Source: Entonaema liquescens (taxonomy: Eukaryota > Ascomycota > Sordariomycetes > Xylariales > Xylariaceae). Taken from it: a DNA stretch of 64,000 bases. The notes below the pieces were generated by a model. It did not search any database. It was not told where the DNA came from and saw only the letters and a list, made by a program, of their open reading frames with translations. Of the stretch, positions 36,769 through 49,760 are shown piece by piece; position 1 is the stretch's first letter, and every line of letters begins with the position of its first letter. The position numbers and the translations under genes were made by a program. Location: assembly GCA_902805475.1 (NCBI GenBank), contig CADCSX010000003.1:3596001-3660000 (forward strand), in the 5' to 3' direction.

Positions 36769-39575
36769 TCACACACCTCCGCCCATGAAGGCAGCGAGAT
36801 CATCCAGTTCCAACAGCTGGCGCTCGAATGCCACGCAAAGCTCGGCAGCGGTCATATCGTTACCAGTAGCTGGTGCGGCTTCGGCTGGCTGTCCAGACGA
36901 GGAAGGTGCTGGAGACTCTGCCTTCGTCTGGCCCGCAGGAGGGCTCGCCGTGGGTGGGGGTGAAACACCCACCGACCCTCCGTTGATAGTCGTAAACCCG
37001 GACTTTCGTGGAGGCTCGCTGCCTCGACCATCAGTTTGCTCCTGAGCATTTGCCGACTGAGGACGCTCATAATCCATACTATCGGGGTTATCCGGTTGGC
37101 TCGCTGTGTCCTCTTTCATCAAGGGCACAATCGGGTCGGGCTGTGTTCGCTGAAGTGCCCTATCACCGTTCCGTAGGACCTTATTCATAACAGATAGATG
37201 GCGGTACCAAGGAACAGCCAGAATCCAAATGTTGGCTCCCTCCTGGAGGAAACGCATGCCATCACGAACAATCGATTCGGCCGTTTCGTTCAAGTCACTA
37301 GGTGTTAATCCTTTCAGACTGAACCAAGCCACAGTAGAACAAGCTGTAAAACAAGAAAACAGCATGACCAGGGGGAAGTTGAGGACAGCATCCTTATCGG
37401 CGTTCGATTCTAAGGCTAGTAGAAGCGACACCACGCTGTCAGCAGCCGCAAATACACGGTCGACCGTTTGCAAGTGAACATGCGGCACCATACGCCAAGT
37501 CTCGTGGCTGAACCCGTCAGTAGTAACAAGGTGGAGAAGCCTACGGCGGTTGACCATGATGGTAGCGCAATGAAGAAGGCAATGCAACATGGCATAGGTA
37601 AATCCACTACCCATGGTAATGTGGAGGTTAATCTGCCTGGTCTTGTTATCCATAAAGTGTGGTGGTAGCGAATTACGAACTGCTTCAATGCCCGCTTCAA
37701 GCGAAGCACAATCCTCTTCGGAGAAAGTAGCGCTCGTTACGGTAGTAAGCATTTCGACAACATTACGCCAGGCTTGGGTTGCCATCACGATGTGTCCAAA
37801 CTCGCCAACCTCGGAGATTGGTGTAGTCGGAGTGGGAAGCGCCGGAGGCGGTCCACCGGCGAGGGTACGAACATACACAGGTGTACCGAAGTTGTAACTC
37901 ATGTCAAGGCACGGAAGTGGTACATCTTTGATGTCATGGTGGGATACGGCCGGTTGGCGACCGGGGCTGCTGGTGAGAAAGCAATCCAGCACATAGATCA
38001 ACCACAGGGTGCGACGAAAGGATTCCTCCTTAATGAACTGATCCGGATCATCTCGGCTCTGGTGGACGGCAATTATCCGATACATCTGTGCCATGCGAGC
38101 GGCTTGGCCAAGGTAGATGTACGCGCGGACGGCATTGCGGTTACCCCATTCGTGGATGATCAAGAGACAAAGAGCCTGAATATCCGCCAAGCTCGGGTTA
38201 TCGAGGTTCTGCATGATTATATTGATGGCCTTGACGGCAAAATGCTCGGCCGCAGTCGAAGCACCTCCCTGGCCGCCATAGCGACGAATCAATGCGGGTG
38301 AGCTCCTATACACGAGATAGATGGTTAGGTAAGCCCGGATCACTTAAATAGATGTAACAAAGTATTTTCATAGGCGATCGGGAAGCCAGGTGGTGGCAAG
38401 GATTTAGGAAAAGAGATAATCATTGGTGGGTTAGGCGAGACGCGAATGTAACTCCGGAGATGAATGAACCATTCGCCCGGAATCCTTTCAAGAGTGGATA
38501 AGGCGGGTTCCGGGGAATTATGTTCAATAAACGGGAAGACAGTATGAAAAATGATGGTGTTTGCTTACCGTGCAGCACAGGTTAAAAGACCGTTGACGAT
38601 ACTGGCCTCGAGAGTGCCATTCTTAAGCTTCTGCAGAAAGGAAGGTTTGTGGAAGGCGACACAAGACGGAATGGTCTTGCTGATTACCCTCTCACATTCC
38701 GTCACAAGTTCCGGATTGAGTCTGTGGGGACGGACGAAAATACGTGTTAGTGGAGCCGATCAACGCGAACGAAGTTTGGGGGAGGACAAGGGTGCTTGGA
38801 CTGAAATAGGAGCGCGTATTGGGGGTTGCAGGGACAAGCGAAGTATGAAAGTAGACGAGCAGAAGGGGGCAGAATAGGCAGGATAGGCAGGATTGGGGGC
38901 CTTAGGACAAGACGCTGGAGATGCCGAGGCGAGACGAGGCAACCGGCATCCATCGCATTCACAGCCACCCAGAATCAGACTAGTTGGTTGAATGTTGGGG
39001 TGCGATTTTGGCCGGCTGTACTCTGCCTTGACCGACGACGCCAGGGAGCACGGATCACCAAGTACCAGGCATCTTGTTCGGAGCGCGTAGCTGCCGCCAG
39101 CCTAGGTCAAGACCGAAACACCAGAATGACCCCGTAATAATGACTGAATACCATAAAGGGAGGTAGACACTCCGTGGGAGAGAGGAGAGAGATAGTAAGA
39201 CGAAAATATGATGACGTCGATAGGAAAGACAAGAATAAAAAAAAAATAGTAAATGATAAAAAGGACAACTTACTTCTCACTATTGGTCTGCATACTACGC
39301 GGCAAAACAGTGCCGGAAGCTACAGGCTGGCGATCACTGGTTGCCGACACGCTTCGCTCTCCAGGTAGACTCTCTCGCGGGCGAGGAGGCCTTGCCGGTG
39401 ATTGACCATGGTGATGAGCCATACTCTCTGAAGGCAGATAACATTCGTGCATACCCTTAGCACAGTTTCTGCATGGTGCGCGACCATTCTCGTAGACGCA
39501 CTTCGTCTTGCCCTTGCGACAACGCACGCAAGCGCCGCCGGCTCTGAGCGACGTGCCGCGGACGACAGACGCCAT
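36769..39575 (-). CDS. Zn2Cys6 transcription factor with fungal-specific regulatory domain
   Basis: Three exons on the minus strand (39575-39274, 38721-38569, 38305-36769) give 663 residues with agreeing phases. Near residues 14-43 lies the binuclear cluster C-x2-C-x6-C-x8-C-x2-C-x6-C (CVRCRKGKTKC...CRNCAKGMHEC), followed by a Pro/Arg-rich linker. The middle (about 100-560) is the fungal-trans domain, including IPSCVAFHKPSFLQKL, GGASTAAEHFAVKAI, AYIYLGQAARMAQMYRI and SFRRTLWLIYVLDCFLTSSPGRQPAVS. The C-terminus is Pro/Ser-rich and disordered. The first intron is long for this locus (552 nt), and the second is 263 nt. The target pathway is not recognisable. Upstream of the start is an unusually long gene-free region, common for regulators with complex promoters. 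Confidence 0.9.
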
Positions 39576-42500
39576 AGGGAATACTAGACCAGAGATGTAT
39601 CGCAAGTGAAAGAAGAGATGATGATTATGTTCCGAACGATAAGGCGACACTCCGAATGCAGGTCCGGTAAAAGATGATGAAGTGATGGAAGAATTGTTTG
39701 TGTAGACGGAGAAGACGGGAGGCGGTGGATGTTCGGTGCGGGTGGATGGGAAATTTTTTAGTTGTGTAAGTTTCGGTCGGAGTGGAGGGGGGGGCTTGTT
39801 AGTGGGAGGGAAAACTAGGTGGAATAATAGGTAAGGAAAGAAGAGAAAAGGGAAAAAAAAGGAAAATGGAACTTTTTTTTTCTTGGAAGGATAGAAGCCT
39901 GGGTGATGGCGCTCTGGCGCGAAGCCGCTGGAGAGGGATGTTGCAGGAGACGGGGCAGGACGGGAGGGAGAACAGAAATTAAGACGGACCAGACTCGGGC
40001 GTTTGCGCTAAAAATCAGCGCGCGCACCTGAGCCAACCTCGAGCACTGATGATTTCCAGGCGGTCAATTCGGGAGAGGGGTGCAAGGCGCGGCCTAGCCC
40101 GGCTCTTTCTTCCTTAGGTATCTCGCACTTCCCTATTTCTGCCCTCTACTTCTTTCTCGTTGTGTACTTTTATTTCCCCTGTGGGGGGGCCACAACCGGG
40201 GATTCGCCCGTGCAGCAGGTGCTCACCAGACGCGTTCATAAATGACTTTTATTTTATTTAAGCTTAGCTTCTTTTCTTTTTTGGTTCTATTCAACTAATT
40301 TCATCCTTAAATGTTCGGGTAATAGCTTGCATCAAGATATAACAGAAAATGAAAAATGAAAAGATTATTTTTTCGTTGTTAAAAGGGTTTTTCGATCGAC
40401 CGGAGACAGGTTGATGAAATCCTTAAACTCAAACATCTTTTCTTGGAGGGGGCTTTTTCGGCTCCACGGCTCCCGGCGCTGGTCGTCTCTTTCGCGTGGG
40501 AGTTTACCAATCTAGCTAGGCAATGGTACGGGGCCATCCCGTACTGTCTATACATACTGTGACAGCGCAATACGGGAAGGGAGGCGTGAACACGTACTTC
40601 GTAATCCGTCCGCGCCCGTACTTTTTTGCTTTACCTTTATTTAACACGGATGATTTTACTTTTTTATCCTTTGTCTCGTCTCGCTTTTTTTATTGGCAAT
40701 CGTAATCCACGGATCTTGGTTACATAACGACACACTTTTGTGCATTGTCTTTTAATGGGAATGAAATGTTCCTTAAATCAAGTTGGGTAATCTACTTGGG
40801 TGGGTTTCTTCATTTTGCTTGTTTCGTTACCGCTTCCAAAAAAGATAAATCCGAATTAAACATTCGGCAAGCCGACCGAGCTCCTATTACGTACCCTACT
40901 TTTTTAAACCTCGGAGACGGATAACGGGAGAAAATAGAAAGTTTAACCTGCTGCGCTTTGACTAAATACGCACCTAATGTGCGAAAAGGAAAGCAGGACA
41001 ACAACAAAAAAAAAAAAAAAAAAAAGGGGGTACACGCCTCCCTTTGCCTCTATGTGAGTAACTCGGGCAAGTGACTCCAAAACAGCATTGATAAAATATT
41101 TCGTACTGTGAGTGCGGACTCGGGGTCTAGAGCGGCGGGTGGACTGGGGCTTTTTCGGAGTGTCGGTCCCTGTTTTACTGCCTACCAACAAATCTCGCCA
41201 GCCTCCTAATCTAAAAGTTACCTCCCGGGAATGTCCTTTTAATCAGGTTGATTGTCTGGTGAACTGATAGCACCTTGTGGTTGTTATATTATTATATTAT
41301 GCTGCTAAACCTTCATTTTGAAAGCTGGCATTCGGAATATTTAACCCTGACGCCATCGAGATTTCCAAACGGCGAGTTTGCAAGTAAATACTTACTTACC
41401 TACCTTTAGTAAGTATTTGATCCGCCGCTACAGGCAAATGTTGTAGGTTGGAAAAATATACCGCTACTTCCGAGGGCGTACTCGTTCCAACCGGTTCGTC
41501 TTACCCACCCGGTATGCCATAGGAAAATGCCATCGTAAATTTGTTCCGGGGTTTGTCATTTCGGCTGACGAAGCCATTGAATCGGTTAGTCGGGGCTAAC
41601 TGGATGCAACCTCGACCAGGCAACCCAACCCCGCCACGTTAGCTATTGCTTGGAAATTCCGCCGGCCGTCGTCCTATGCGCAGCCCATCATGTCGTGCGT
41701 GTTACAGGCCACTGTAAGGGTACACACGGGACGGGAAACCTCCCACTGGTCACGCATTGCTGACCGAGATGGGGCCGCCTCGCCGTCGCCGAAACGTAGA
41801 AATAGGGGCTGCTTAGATGATGCCTAGTATCAAAGTATCAAGGGAGATCCACCATCACAGAGCAAATCTGAAGATTACAAAACACTTAATAAGGCTACCG
41901 AAGAAAAGACGTCGCGCCAAAGTGTATACAAGTGGCCTCCCGTCTCCCGTTTGTGATTGTATGACCAGCTCTATCAACTCCCATTCTATAAATAATAATA
42001 AAGATGCGAGCCTACGTACATACGCACACATATATAACCTACCACTCTAGGTACGCTATCCTACGTTCGGGATATCCGGGCGGCGGATAGTCCGAAGCGG
42101 AGATGGTTCGATGACTGGGTGACACTCAGCTGCAGTGCCATGTGCGCGCAATCATGGTCATCCCTATCCTCTTTGGTTTTCCTCTAATGTCGGCACCGGA
42201 CTCGTTTGGTGCATTTTCCGTCCGACCTTACATACAGATAAGTACCTCCCCTCCATCACCATACGGATACAGTACGAGATCATGCGACGCCGCTTGCGCG
42301 TAATCTTTTTGGAGAGCTAATCCTAGGATTCTATTGCTTGCGTTTGCCGCGATGCTTTTGGAAGTGCCAAGTCAAATACTCCCGACAATGCCATCCTACA
42401 ACGCCGTTCCCAACCAAGCCTCGGATAAACCAGTATCTGGCTAGTTAGAACACGAGTATTTTACCTTGTGACTGCTTAAACCTACTGAGCCTTCGTTTAT

Positions 42501-43580
42501 TCTGTTACTATCGCTCAAATAATGAGACTATATATCTAGCCTTGCTACACATAGTGTAGTGCGTTAGATTACATAGTGTTTTGTCGATTTAAGAACCACA
42601 GCGCTACCTACATATGCCGGTAACTAACATTATGTATATACGATACGTACTTGTACGTAAGGCCGAGAATCGCAAGCTTCTATGGGAATTCGATAGACTC
42701 CTATGGTCCTTTTTCCGTTCTTCATCTCCACCCGTAGCTTCGAATCCTTCCGGAGGCGGTGGAACCACCGATTTTCCGATAGTTTTCCTTGGACGTCATG
42801 GGCGCTCCAAAGAAGCAAATAGTGGATCATATACTACCGTCGAATCTAAGTAGAACCGGTGCGGGTTCAAGTTATTGCTAGACACTTTACACTCTGCATG
42901 TATCACGAATACGCCAATCGCCGTCCTGCCATCCTAATTATAGACGGTGCGGTGCGCGTGTGTTTCGGGAATCGTCAGTAAAGAAAGGAGGATGGATGGT
43001 CGTAAGCTCGCTCCACCATGCGTAAGACGTGAGATTCATGTTGTAAGATGGGCCTCCAATTCTTAGGTTCACCTACCAAGTGGATGTTAAGTTAACTTAT
43101 TTAGATCTGCTATTCTATGCGGCAAGCATATCTGATATATTATTATTATTACTGTCTCCTGCGCGGAGGGGTACAATACAGTAATTAAGCATTTTCCACT
43201 ATATATCATTCCAGCGCTATTAAATCATTCAACCATGGTACCGGGTTAGATCGGCTGTCCTTGCCCATCCGCCGGAATATCCAACGAAGCGATCTAACTA
43301 CTTGGTTAGGTATTCGAGTTCGTTACAGAATTAATACATGTTACTTAAATGTACCTAAAGGTATGATGATGATAGATTGCATTAGGTGCCCACTTACAAT
43401 TTAGCCTCCGTTTCTCTCCAAAAACCATCGACTGGCGTCATATTCACATATTTTTTTTCCGGCCGCAACGGATTAAAAAGGGGGCGGGCCGGATTCTTTA
43501 CCCTGAAATTATTTACGCCCCTGGTCAGCCCGTCCATCCGCATACATTCATTGTACCGCAAACCGGACTTGCTACTAGAT

Positions 43581-43615
43581 CCAATAATACCAATAATACC
43601 AATAATACCAATAAT
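43581..43615. repeat. 9-bp tandem repeat (CCAATAATA unit)
   Basis: The unit CCAATAATA is repeated about four times without interruption. It lies in the gene-poor stretch and looks like an ordinary minisatellite. Confidence 0.9.
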
Positions 43616-43780
43616 CCATCCACACAATTAAAACAAACACACAAAGGGGAATGCGGGATTAGAATTTCTTGCCGACGTTGCGGTCAGTATTTAGAATATA
43701 CGGTTAACCGGATGGAATTACACTGTCAACGTAATGTGTACGAGACTTTCTTCGGCCGAGTCTTTGTAATACACAGCAAG

Positions 43781-43828
43781 CAGGTATCAGCAAGCCAGGT
43801 ATCAGCAAGCCAGGTATCAGCAAGCAGG
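43781..43828. repeat. 15-16-bp direct repeat (CAGGTATCAGCAAGC unit)
   Basis: Three consecutive copies of CAGGTATCAGCAAGC, with one extra C between some copies, followed by a truncated CAGGTA. No coding context. Confidence 0.9.
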
Positions 43829-46336
43829 TACTGCGACATTTGAGAGCCTTATTAGAGCTGATCCCGATCTACACGGTGACCATTGATTTGGGTAAAGACA
43901 TGGAGAGATTCAAATGTTTGTGCGACAAATCCACTTAAATCTAGGCGTCCCCGCAGTACATCTGCGTGCTACCGAATGCTGCCCAGGCGCCCAGGTGGTT
44001 AGGTGGTTTATTTGGGTACTGTACTATGTACATGTACCTACAAAATGTCCGCATTCGTCCCGGTGATGGGCTGACCGCGCGGAAGGTGCAGCTGATCCGA
44101 TCTATCCCGTTAGGTAACCTTCCCAAACCCCATAGCCCGTAGGTATTCTCACCTCCACTGTCTGCTGATAGTCACGTGTTCCATTAATACGGACAAAGAC
44201 AAGCCAAGAGTAACACTGATACATCCACTATTACATCTACCGAATAGACTAAACAGCCATTTACCCATCCAACCCAAGGTGAGGTAAAATGACCATGAGC
44301 AGTCACCTTCACCACACTTGAAGGCATTTCCAGGGTTTGAGTCTAGCGGGGCAGCAAGATAGATCACCTGTGCCAGTATAGACGCGCACAACTTGAATAT
44401 AAGGGCCTCCTTTTTATGTATGGATGAAAATTATGTACCTGTGTCCTCCATATCATTCTATAGACACCAGCTGCGCATCAGCCGTGATTTTCTGTAGCGT
44501 TGGTAGTTTGATACCTTGAGAGCTTTAGATCAAAGCTCCGGTTCAAATTTGTCCACATGTAAAACTTTGTAGGCATATATAATAAATTTATTGCCAGCGA
44601 TGGCATCAACTTGATATCTTAGCCACTGGCAATTTCCTAGTCCGATACACAATATTCGGAAGGCGAGAGGTTTGTGTCAAGTCGGCGTTGATATATACTA
44701 GAGGCATAACCACTTGTAAGATGCTCAGGGTACGGCCGAGTCCTAATTGTCTTACCAGATCACTTCATCATGGACCCCGATTTTTTTATGCTAATATAGT
44801 TCACGACTTGTAGGTCCTTGATATCAACTGACTCTTCTATCTATCGATTTCCTACTCCATACGGGTCGAGGGGGTCAACCACTTCCTTGATACAAGGTCA
44901 TATTTGAAATTCCGTGATATACAAACTACAAAATAGGAAGCTCCTTCACATAAGCTCTAAAATTGTATCATTAGCTGTACTGGTAGCTACCTAATGTCGA
45001 GACTTCCTTTGTTTTGTCACTACAGGTATAATGGTTGATAACTATGCCAATGTGGGATGATACAACTAAAAAATTATTATTCACTAGGAATACCCACAAA
45101 GTAGGATACCAAGTTAATGTGTGCATTTATTTCCATAATTCCTGTGAAGTAATAATCCGAGTTCCGTGAAGCCTCAGTCATTTACAAAAGACGTACTTGG
45201 TATCTAACGCAAAGGGAAAACCCCTCGCTTAGGTATATCATATTGTTGGGATTTTATCAATCTCACGGTCGGAACCTTCGTGGCAACGTGATCATAACTG
45301 CGTCTTTAACTCCAAGGGGTTTTACATGAAAGTAGCTGGGGTGAAGGAGAAGTGCATAATCAGAATCGTCATTTCGTATTCCACTTATATACCTTAGGTA
45401 ATATTTCAACTACACTCCTACTACTCAATCAGAGAACGAGTTCTAATATCTTAATTGTCTCCTTTGCCCCTATCATTTAGACCTTTCCGCCTGTTTGAAT
45501 AGGCCGTCTTAGGAGGGGGTTATCATCCACGATATAATGCTGCCTCCCAGCTTAGACACTCAGCTGGAAATCGTAATAGAATAGCAGAGCTTGAGTATAC
45601 AAGAAGCATATTCTTTTATTTTACTTGCTGTGTCCGGGATGCCTCACGATGGAGATAAGGTATCCTGGATTAGACCATACCCGCGGCAAGGCTTGTTCGC
45701 TTGCATATAAAACATGCCCGAAACAGCTACACCGACCGTTCAAACACAAGACCATAGTTTGCTTATTTTCTCTTGGGGATGTCTTGAGAATATCCAAAGG
45801 GCTTGAAACAGCCCGATCACCAGCTACAGATATGCAATGGAGTATGGCATAAATACACTTAGTAATAATAATTCTTTCTACTAGTAATAGAAATCGGCCG
45901 TCAGTGTGCGTGTAGTCAAGGATATAAGCTCGTAAAAAGTTACGGTTACAAGCATCATCATCCCACTTACATGGTGGCGTATCATAGAAATGCAGGTTGG
46001 TGGCTAGACGCTGACTGCTCGATCTAGTCGCCAAACCTGGCCACTTTGCCGAGCCTGCATGTCTTATTAGCTGAACGGCTACCCCGCGACCCCAACCCCC
46101 ATTATATCTTCCTATCTTGATCTCATACATCATAACCTACATATGTGATCGTTAATAGCGAGAGGGGAAAGGGGAGTGATGCATTCAGCTTGACGGCCTT
46201 GTATGAAAACAATCTCAATCATTGCTTTGTGGTTCGAGTCAATTGGCTTACGATAAGTAAATAGTCTAACCTGTTCTCTTCTGACGGCATCACCCATCTT
46301 CACATCTCTTACGATCCACTTACTTGCTTCAACTCA

Positions 46337-47151
46337 ATGGATTACCAGCCAGGACCGACGCCGTCATATTCGGCACCGCCCTCGGCGTCGGCCCCGCAGC
46401 CTTCGGGTCCACCACAGCTACAGCCAGATCCTAGGTTTGAACAGCCGGTCTCTACCCCTTTCGCCGGGACGGACCTACAGTCGATAAGAACGGCCTGTGA
46501 GTTCTCGCTGGCCGAGTATATCTCTCAGAATAAGAAACGGCGATATGACGACCCGGCCAGCGAGCGTCGCTTCCAGGCGCAGCAGAGCATCGTCATGAGT
46601 GACTTACAGCTATTGCGGAGCGAAGTATCGGATCTAGCTAAGGCGGCCGAATCGCATAGATGGCGACGGTGGCTTTTGGGTGGTTTAATGTAAGTCTCCA
46701 TCGTCACATGGATGCACCGAATCATACCGCGGATCCCCTCCCGCCCTCTTCCATCTGTAGCCCTGTGACACTACACGTATATCAGCCGCTTTGTTCCTAT
46801 GGATTCTCATACCCGTACAGGGCGTCTTTCATCCCCGCTATCCGTAGGGTGTTCCGCCGTTCGTCGAAAGACAAGGAGTCTAACGACACCGAGTATGCCT
46901 TTAAAAGAAGCAAGGGCCTCATTGCTCGCATCTTGGATTCTGTTCATGGTAAAGGCAAGTTCGCCTCGATAGCCTTCTTTGTATTGGCTATCTTGTACGT
47001 ATTCCAGAGCGAGGTATCAATGCGCGTGGCTAGAACTGTATCGAAACGTCTGAAACGGCTTATGGGCAAAATCGAAAAGGGAGATCAGGGCCTCAGTGAA
47101 GACGATATAAAACTACTCAAGGGCTGGCGTTGGCGAGTGCTGCTATGGTAG
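46337..47151 (+). CDS. Uncharacterised fungal membrane protein
   Basis: Two exons (46337-46689, 46821-47151) joined by a 131-nt GT-AG intron give 227 residues. The first 45 residues are Pro/Ser/Ala/Gln-rich. A helical stretch with an RRYDDPASERRFQAQQS segment and a heptad-like part (SIVMSDLQLLRSEVSDLAKAAESH) follow. Next is a WRRWLLGGLM segment into a basic region (RRVFRRSSKDK). One good transmembrane helix (FASIAFFVLAILYVFQ, about residues 168-184) is followed by a basic amphipathic tail. I do not recognise the family. The pattern suggests a single-pass, possibly organelle-anchored protein with a disordered cytosolic N-terminus. A strong donor-like GTAAGT lies just past the stop, so an extra 3' exon cannot be fully excluded. 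Confidence 0.6.
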
Positions 47152-47572
47152 TAAGTTGGCGTAAGGCAATGGAGCCTGAGCTTCGTTAAACCTTTCTATA
47201 ACATCTCCTGTATCTAGATGTAAAAGCACCCGCTGTCTAATTATGCCCATATCGATCTGACATTTCTATCACGATAATCTTCGGACACACACACATATAT
47301 CTGAACATATAGTCTTATAATGTATTGCTCTGTTTAGGACCTACGCCATGGACTCCTACTGCCGGGTCGGAATAGACCTATTGCACCTCACGCAGAGCGA
47401 TATTCCTTCTCCTAAGGTCAATTATCTCGAAGGGATCTAGATAGGGGGACTGGAGCAGGCAGGTGTATGCGTCCGAATTTTACGCCCAGCTATTTCATCG
47501 GGCTGCATCCCTTATTTTATGATATGGGTATCTAAACTGCCTAATACATGGCCTTGCGGAATAGAACTTTGC
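47152..47572. other. Intergenic gap, convergent gene ends
   Basis: 421 bp between stop codons on opposite strands. No feature seen. Confidence 0.4.
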
Positions 47573-49158
47573 CTAGTACACACCATTGCGGTCACCATCG
47601 TTACTAATAAAATTGCCCAACTGCAGCTGGGTCATGTTTTCTCTCGCGCTTGCGACATCGCTAGCCACCTTCAAAATACCCTGCTGCAACTCCCTAAGCA
47701 CAGCACTGAGCTCTTGGGCCTTCTCGTTGGGACCAGACGCCGCCCCATTCTTGTTAGCCATCATCTTTTGTAATTGTTCCACCAAGTTGTCGGAGACACC
47801 ATGCATGTGCATCTCAATCTCAGTCATGTTGCGGTCATATCTCTTTGCTTGATCCTCCATGTCATCTGCTGCCTTCGAGAAAAAGCTGACCAAATCCTGC
47901 CCGTCCGCCTCCGCATTCGCTGTACCTGCCGACTGTTGCCTAGGGGACCATATCCCGGCCGTGTGGTACTGTTCAGGCAGCTTTAAGTTATCGATGGCTC
48001 GGAAACTAAGGCGGGCGTGATCTACATCCTGAGCGACCAAGCCGCGAGCTGCTTCGATGGCCTGGGCAGCCGACGCCAATGCCCCGTGCGCGCTCTCGTA
48101 CTTTTTAGCGACAAAACTAACGTCGTTGGGGATGCTCTCAAGCATCTCCTTATGGCGGGGCATGAATGAATCCACCTCCTCTTTATTTTGCATTTGTTGC
48201 TGGATGAACATGTCGACACTCTCTATTTTCTTCTGCAAGTCTTCCTGGAGGTCGTTGAATCTCGTAGTGCCTTTGAGGTTGCTTATATCGATACGCACAC
48301 CGGGAACTGTCTGTTGTGTTGACGGTTGGCCCATAGTCAGGCCAAGGCCGAGTGAACTGCCCAGGCCCAGGTTGGGTTGTTGCGGCTGGGGATGAAGCGT
48401 TTGGTTAGGAGTACTATGGATTGAGTTAGCGCAATAGTTGCAGAGTGATCTGGTTTAGTTTGAATACTGACGCTGATTGTAAAGGCTTTGCAAAACTACT
48501 GAACCCCCCCCCAGTAGCTCCAGTTCCCGTAGCTGCCAACGGGTTAGTGGTGCTACCGCTGAATAGCGAGGTAGTAGATGGGGCCTGAGTCTGCGTTGTC
48601 TGTTGTGGTTGCGCCTGGGTAGATTGCAAGTTCCCGAATAGCCCCCCTCCCTGCTGCGGTTGGGTTGTAGCGGTGTTCGTTGCTCCGAATAGACTAGGCG
48701 TTGTCTGTTGCAGCTGGGATGGAGTAGCGGAAGATGCTCCAAAGAGACTAGTCGTCTGAGGTTGAGCGGCGGCTGTAGAAGAGGGAGTTGCGGTATTGGC
48801 AAATAAAGATGGTTTAGGTGTAGTTGATGCATTTGACGTATTGCCGAAAAGATTCCCTGCTGGAGTGGAAGGTTGGTTGCTATTTGCAGCATTAGCATTG
48901 TGAGCAATCTCCTGCCGGTAGCTCTTGCTGAGCTCTCTCATTCTTTGCAACATGATGACGGTTTCCTGCGTTCAGATCTTTACACGAGGATTGGAGAGGC
49001 ACCGCAGGCTGCAGGCTGAGACTGCAAGGTGGTAGGACGGTAGGATGGTAGATGAATAAACAGTCTGATGAATAAATGCTGAAGACTCACAACAAATTCG
49101 CGGACGACGTGTTGATAGACAAGCCACCAGGGCCACTAGCTGATCTTGAAAGGGCCAT
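47573..49158 (-). CDS. nup49: Nup49-type FG nucleoporin (Nsp1 complex)
   Basis: Three exons on the minus strand (49158-49091, 48879-48468, 48385-47573) give about 430 residues. The N-terminal part (residues 20-155) is an FG-repeat region rich in Gln/Thr/Ser/Asn with many LFG repeats (NLFGN, SLFGA, GLFGN). The C-terminal half (ISNLKGTTRFNDLQEDLQKKIESVDMFIQQQ...) is the coiled coil by which Nup49/Nup58 binds Nsp1 and Nup57 in the central channel. The start MALSRSASGPGGLSINTSSANLF is joined to the FG repeats by an intron whose acceptor at 48880 is preceded by a GCTAAT branch site. A misleading ATG (MLQRMRELSK...) lies in that intron. The second intron uses the donor GTATTC at 48467 to keep phase 0. 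It is divergent from fip1 with 0.6 kb between. Confidence 0.85.
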
Positions 49159-49760
49159 GATTCCCCGAGCGTGGAATGTTGGGTCTTAACTGTGTACCTC
49201 GATTAGTACATGATCAATACCCGTATTCCTTTGTTTGTATGTCTGAGATATACCTTGGCTCACATATCCAACAAAGGGAGCATGTAGATGTAGTGGATGT
49301 AAGTAGAGGGATGAAAGGGAAGTTGGTAAAATATTATGTATTGATGTAGCTTAGGTAATGTAAAGTTTATCAAATGTTTTTTTTTCTCTCTTATCTTTTT
49401 GTAAGTAGAGCTGCAGGTGCAGTCGCGTCACTACGTAGCGCGCTTATCTGCCCCAGATGATACATGACTTGCTAGCATCTGTACTCCAGATTATATGTAC
49501 CACGCTAAATAAGCCTGGCCATAGCTCCGTTGCAACCACATGTACTTGTCCTCCCTAGCTCAAGATAACCAATTGAAAATCAATTGAATCCGTCTGTCAC
49601 CTGTCACCTGCAGTGACTGACTTTACACTTTACCCTTTACACTTTACATCTTAAACTCTTACGTATGACCTTCCACTTTCTTTGACCTACAAGCTTAGTT
49701 TTTCTACCGTCCTCGTTCAAAGTTCACTCCCAATACGACCTGGAAGCATCAATAAACACA
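49159..49760. promoter_or_regulatory. Bidirectional nup49/fip1 promoter region
   Basis: 602 bp separate the two divergent housekeeping starts. It contains a short direct repeat of the CTTTACACTTTAC type near 49620-49650. No gene-like content. Confidence 0.45.

Larger units (their letters stand above)
39576..46336. other. 6.8-kb gene-poor region with simple repeats
   Basis: No reading frame here carries a recognisable domain or can be joined by splice sites to a conserved protein. Contents noted: pyrimidine/purine-rich tracts upstream of the Zn2Cys6 regulator (39700-40400), a 20-nt A run at 41006-41025, a 9-bp tandem repeat at 43581-43615, and a 15-16-bp direct repeat at 43781-43828. A 170-codon open frame on the minus strand (45621-46133) has no motif and may be chance. 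Non-coding RNA or regulatory sequence for the regulator gene is possible but unsupported. Confidence 0.45.

Noticed and set aside
37468..38301. Plus-strand open frames within the Zn2Cys6 regulator
   Set aside because: Antisense to a conserved fungal-trans domain; no independent motif.
46225..46260. Possible tRNA B box (GGTTCGAGTC)
   Set aside because: No matching A box or foldable acceptor stem at the right distance; similar isolated B-box-like matches elsewhere were rejected for the same reason.
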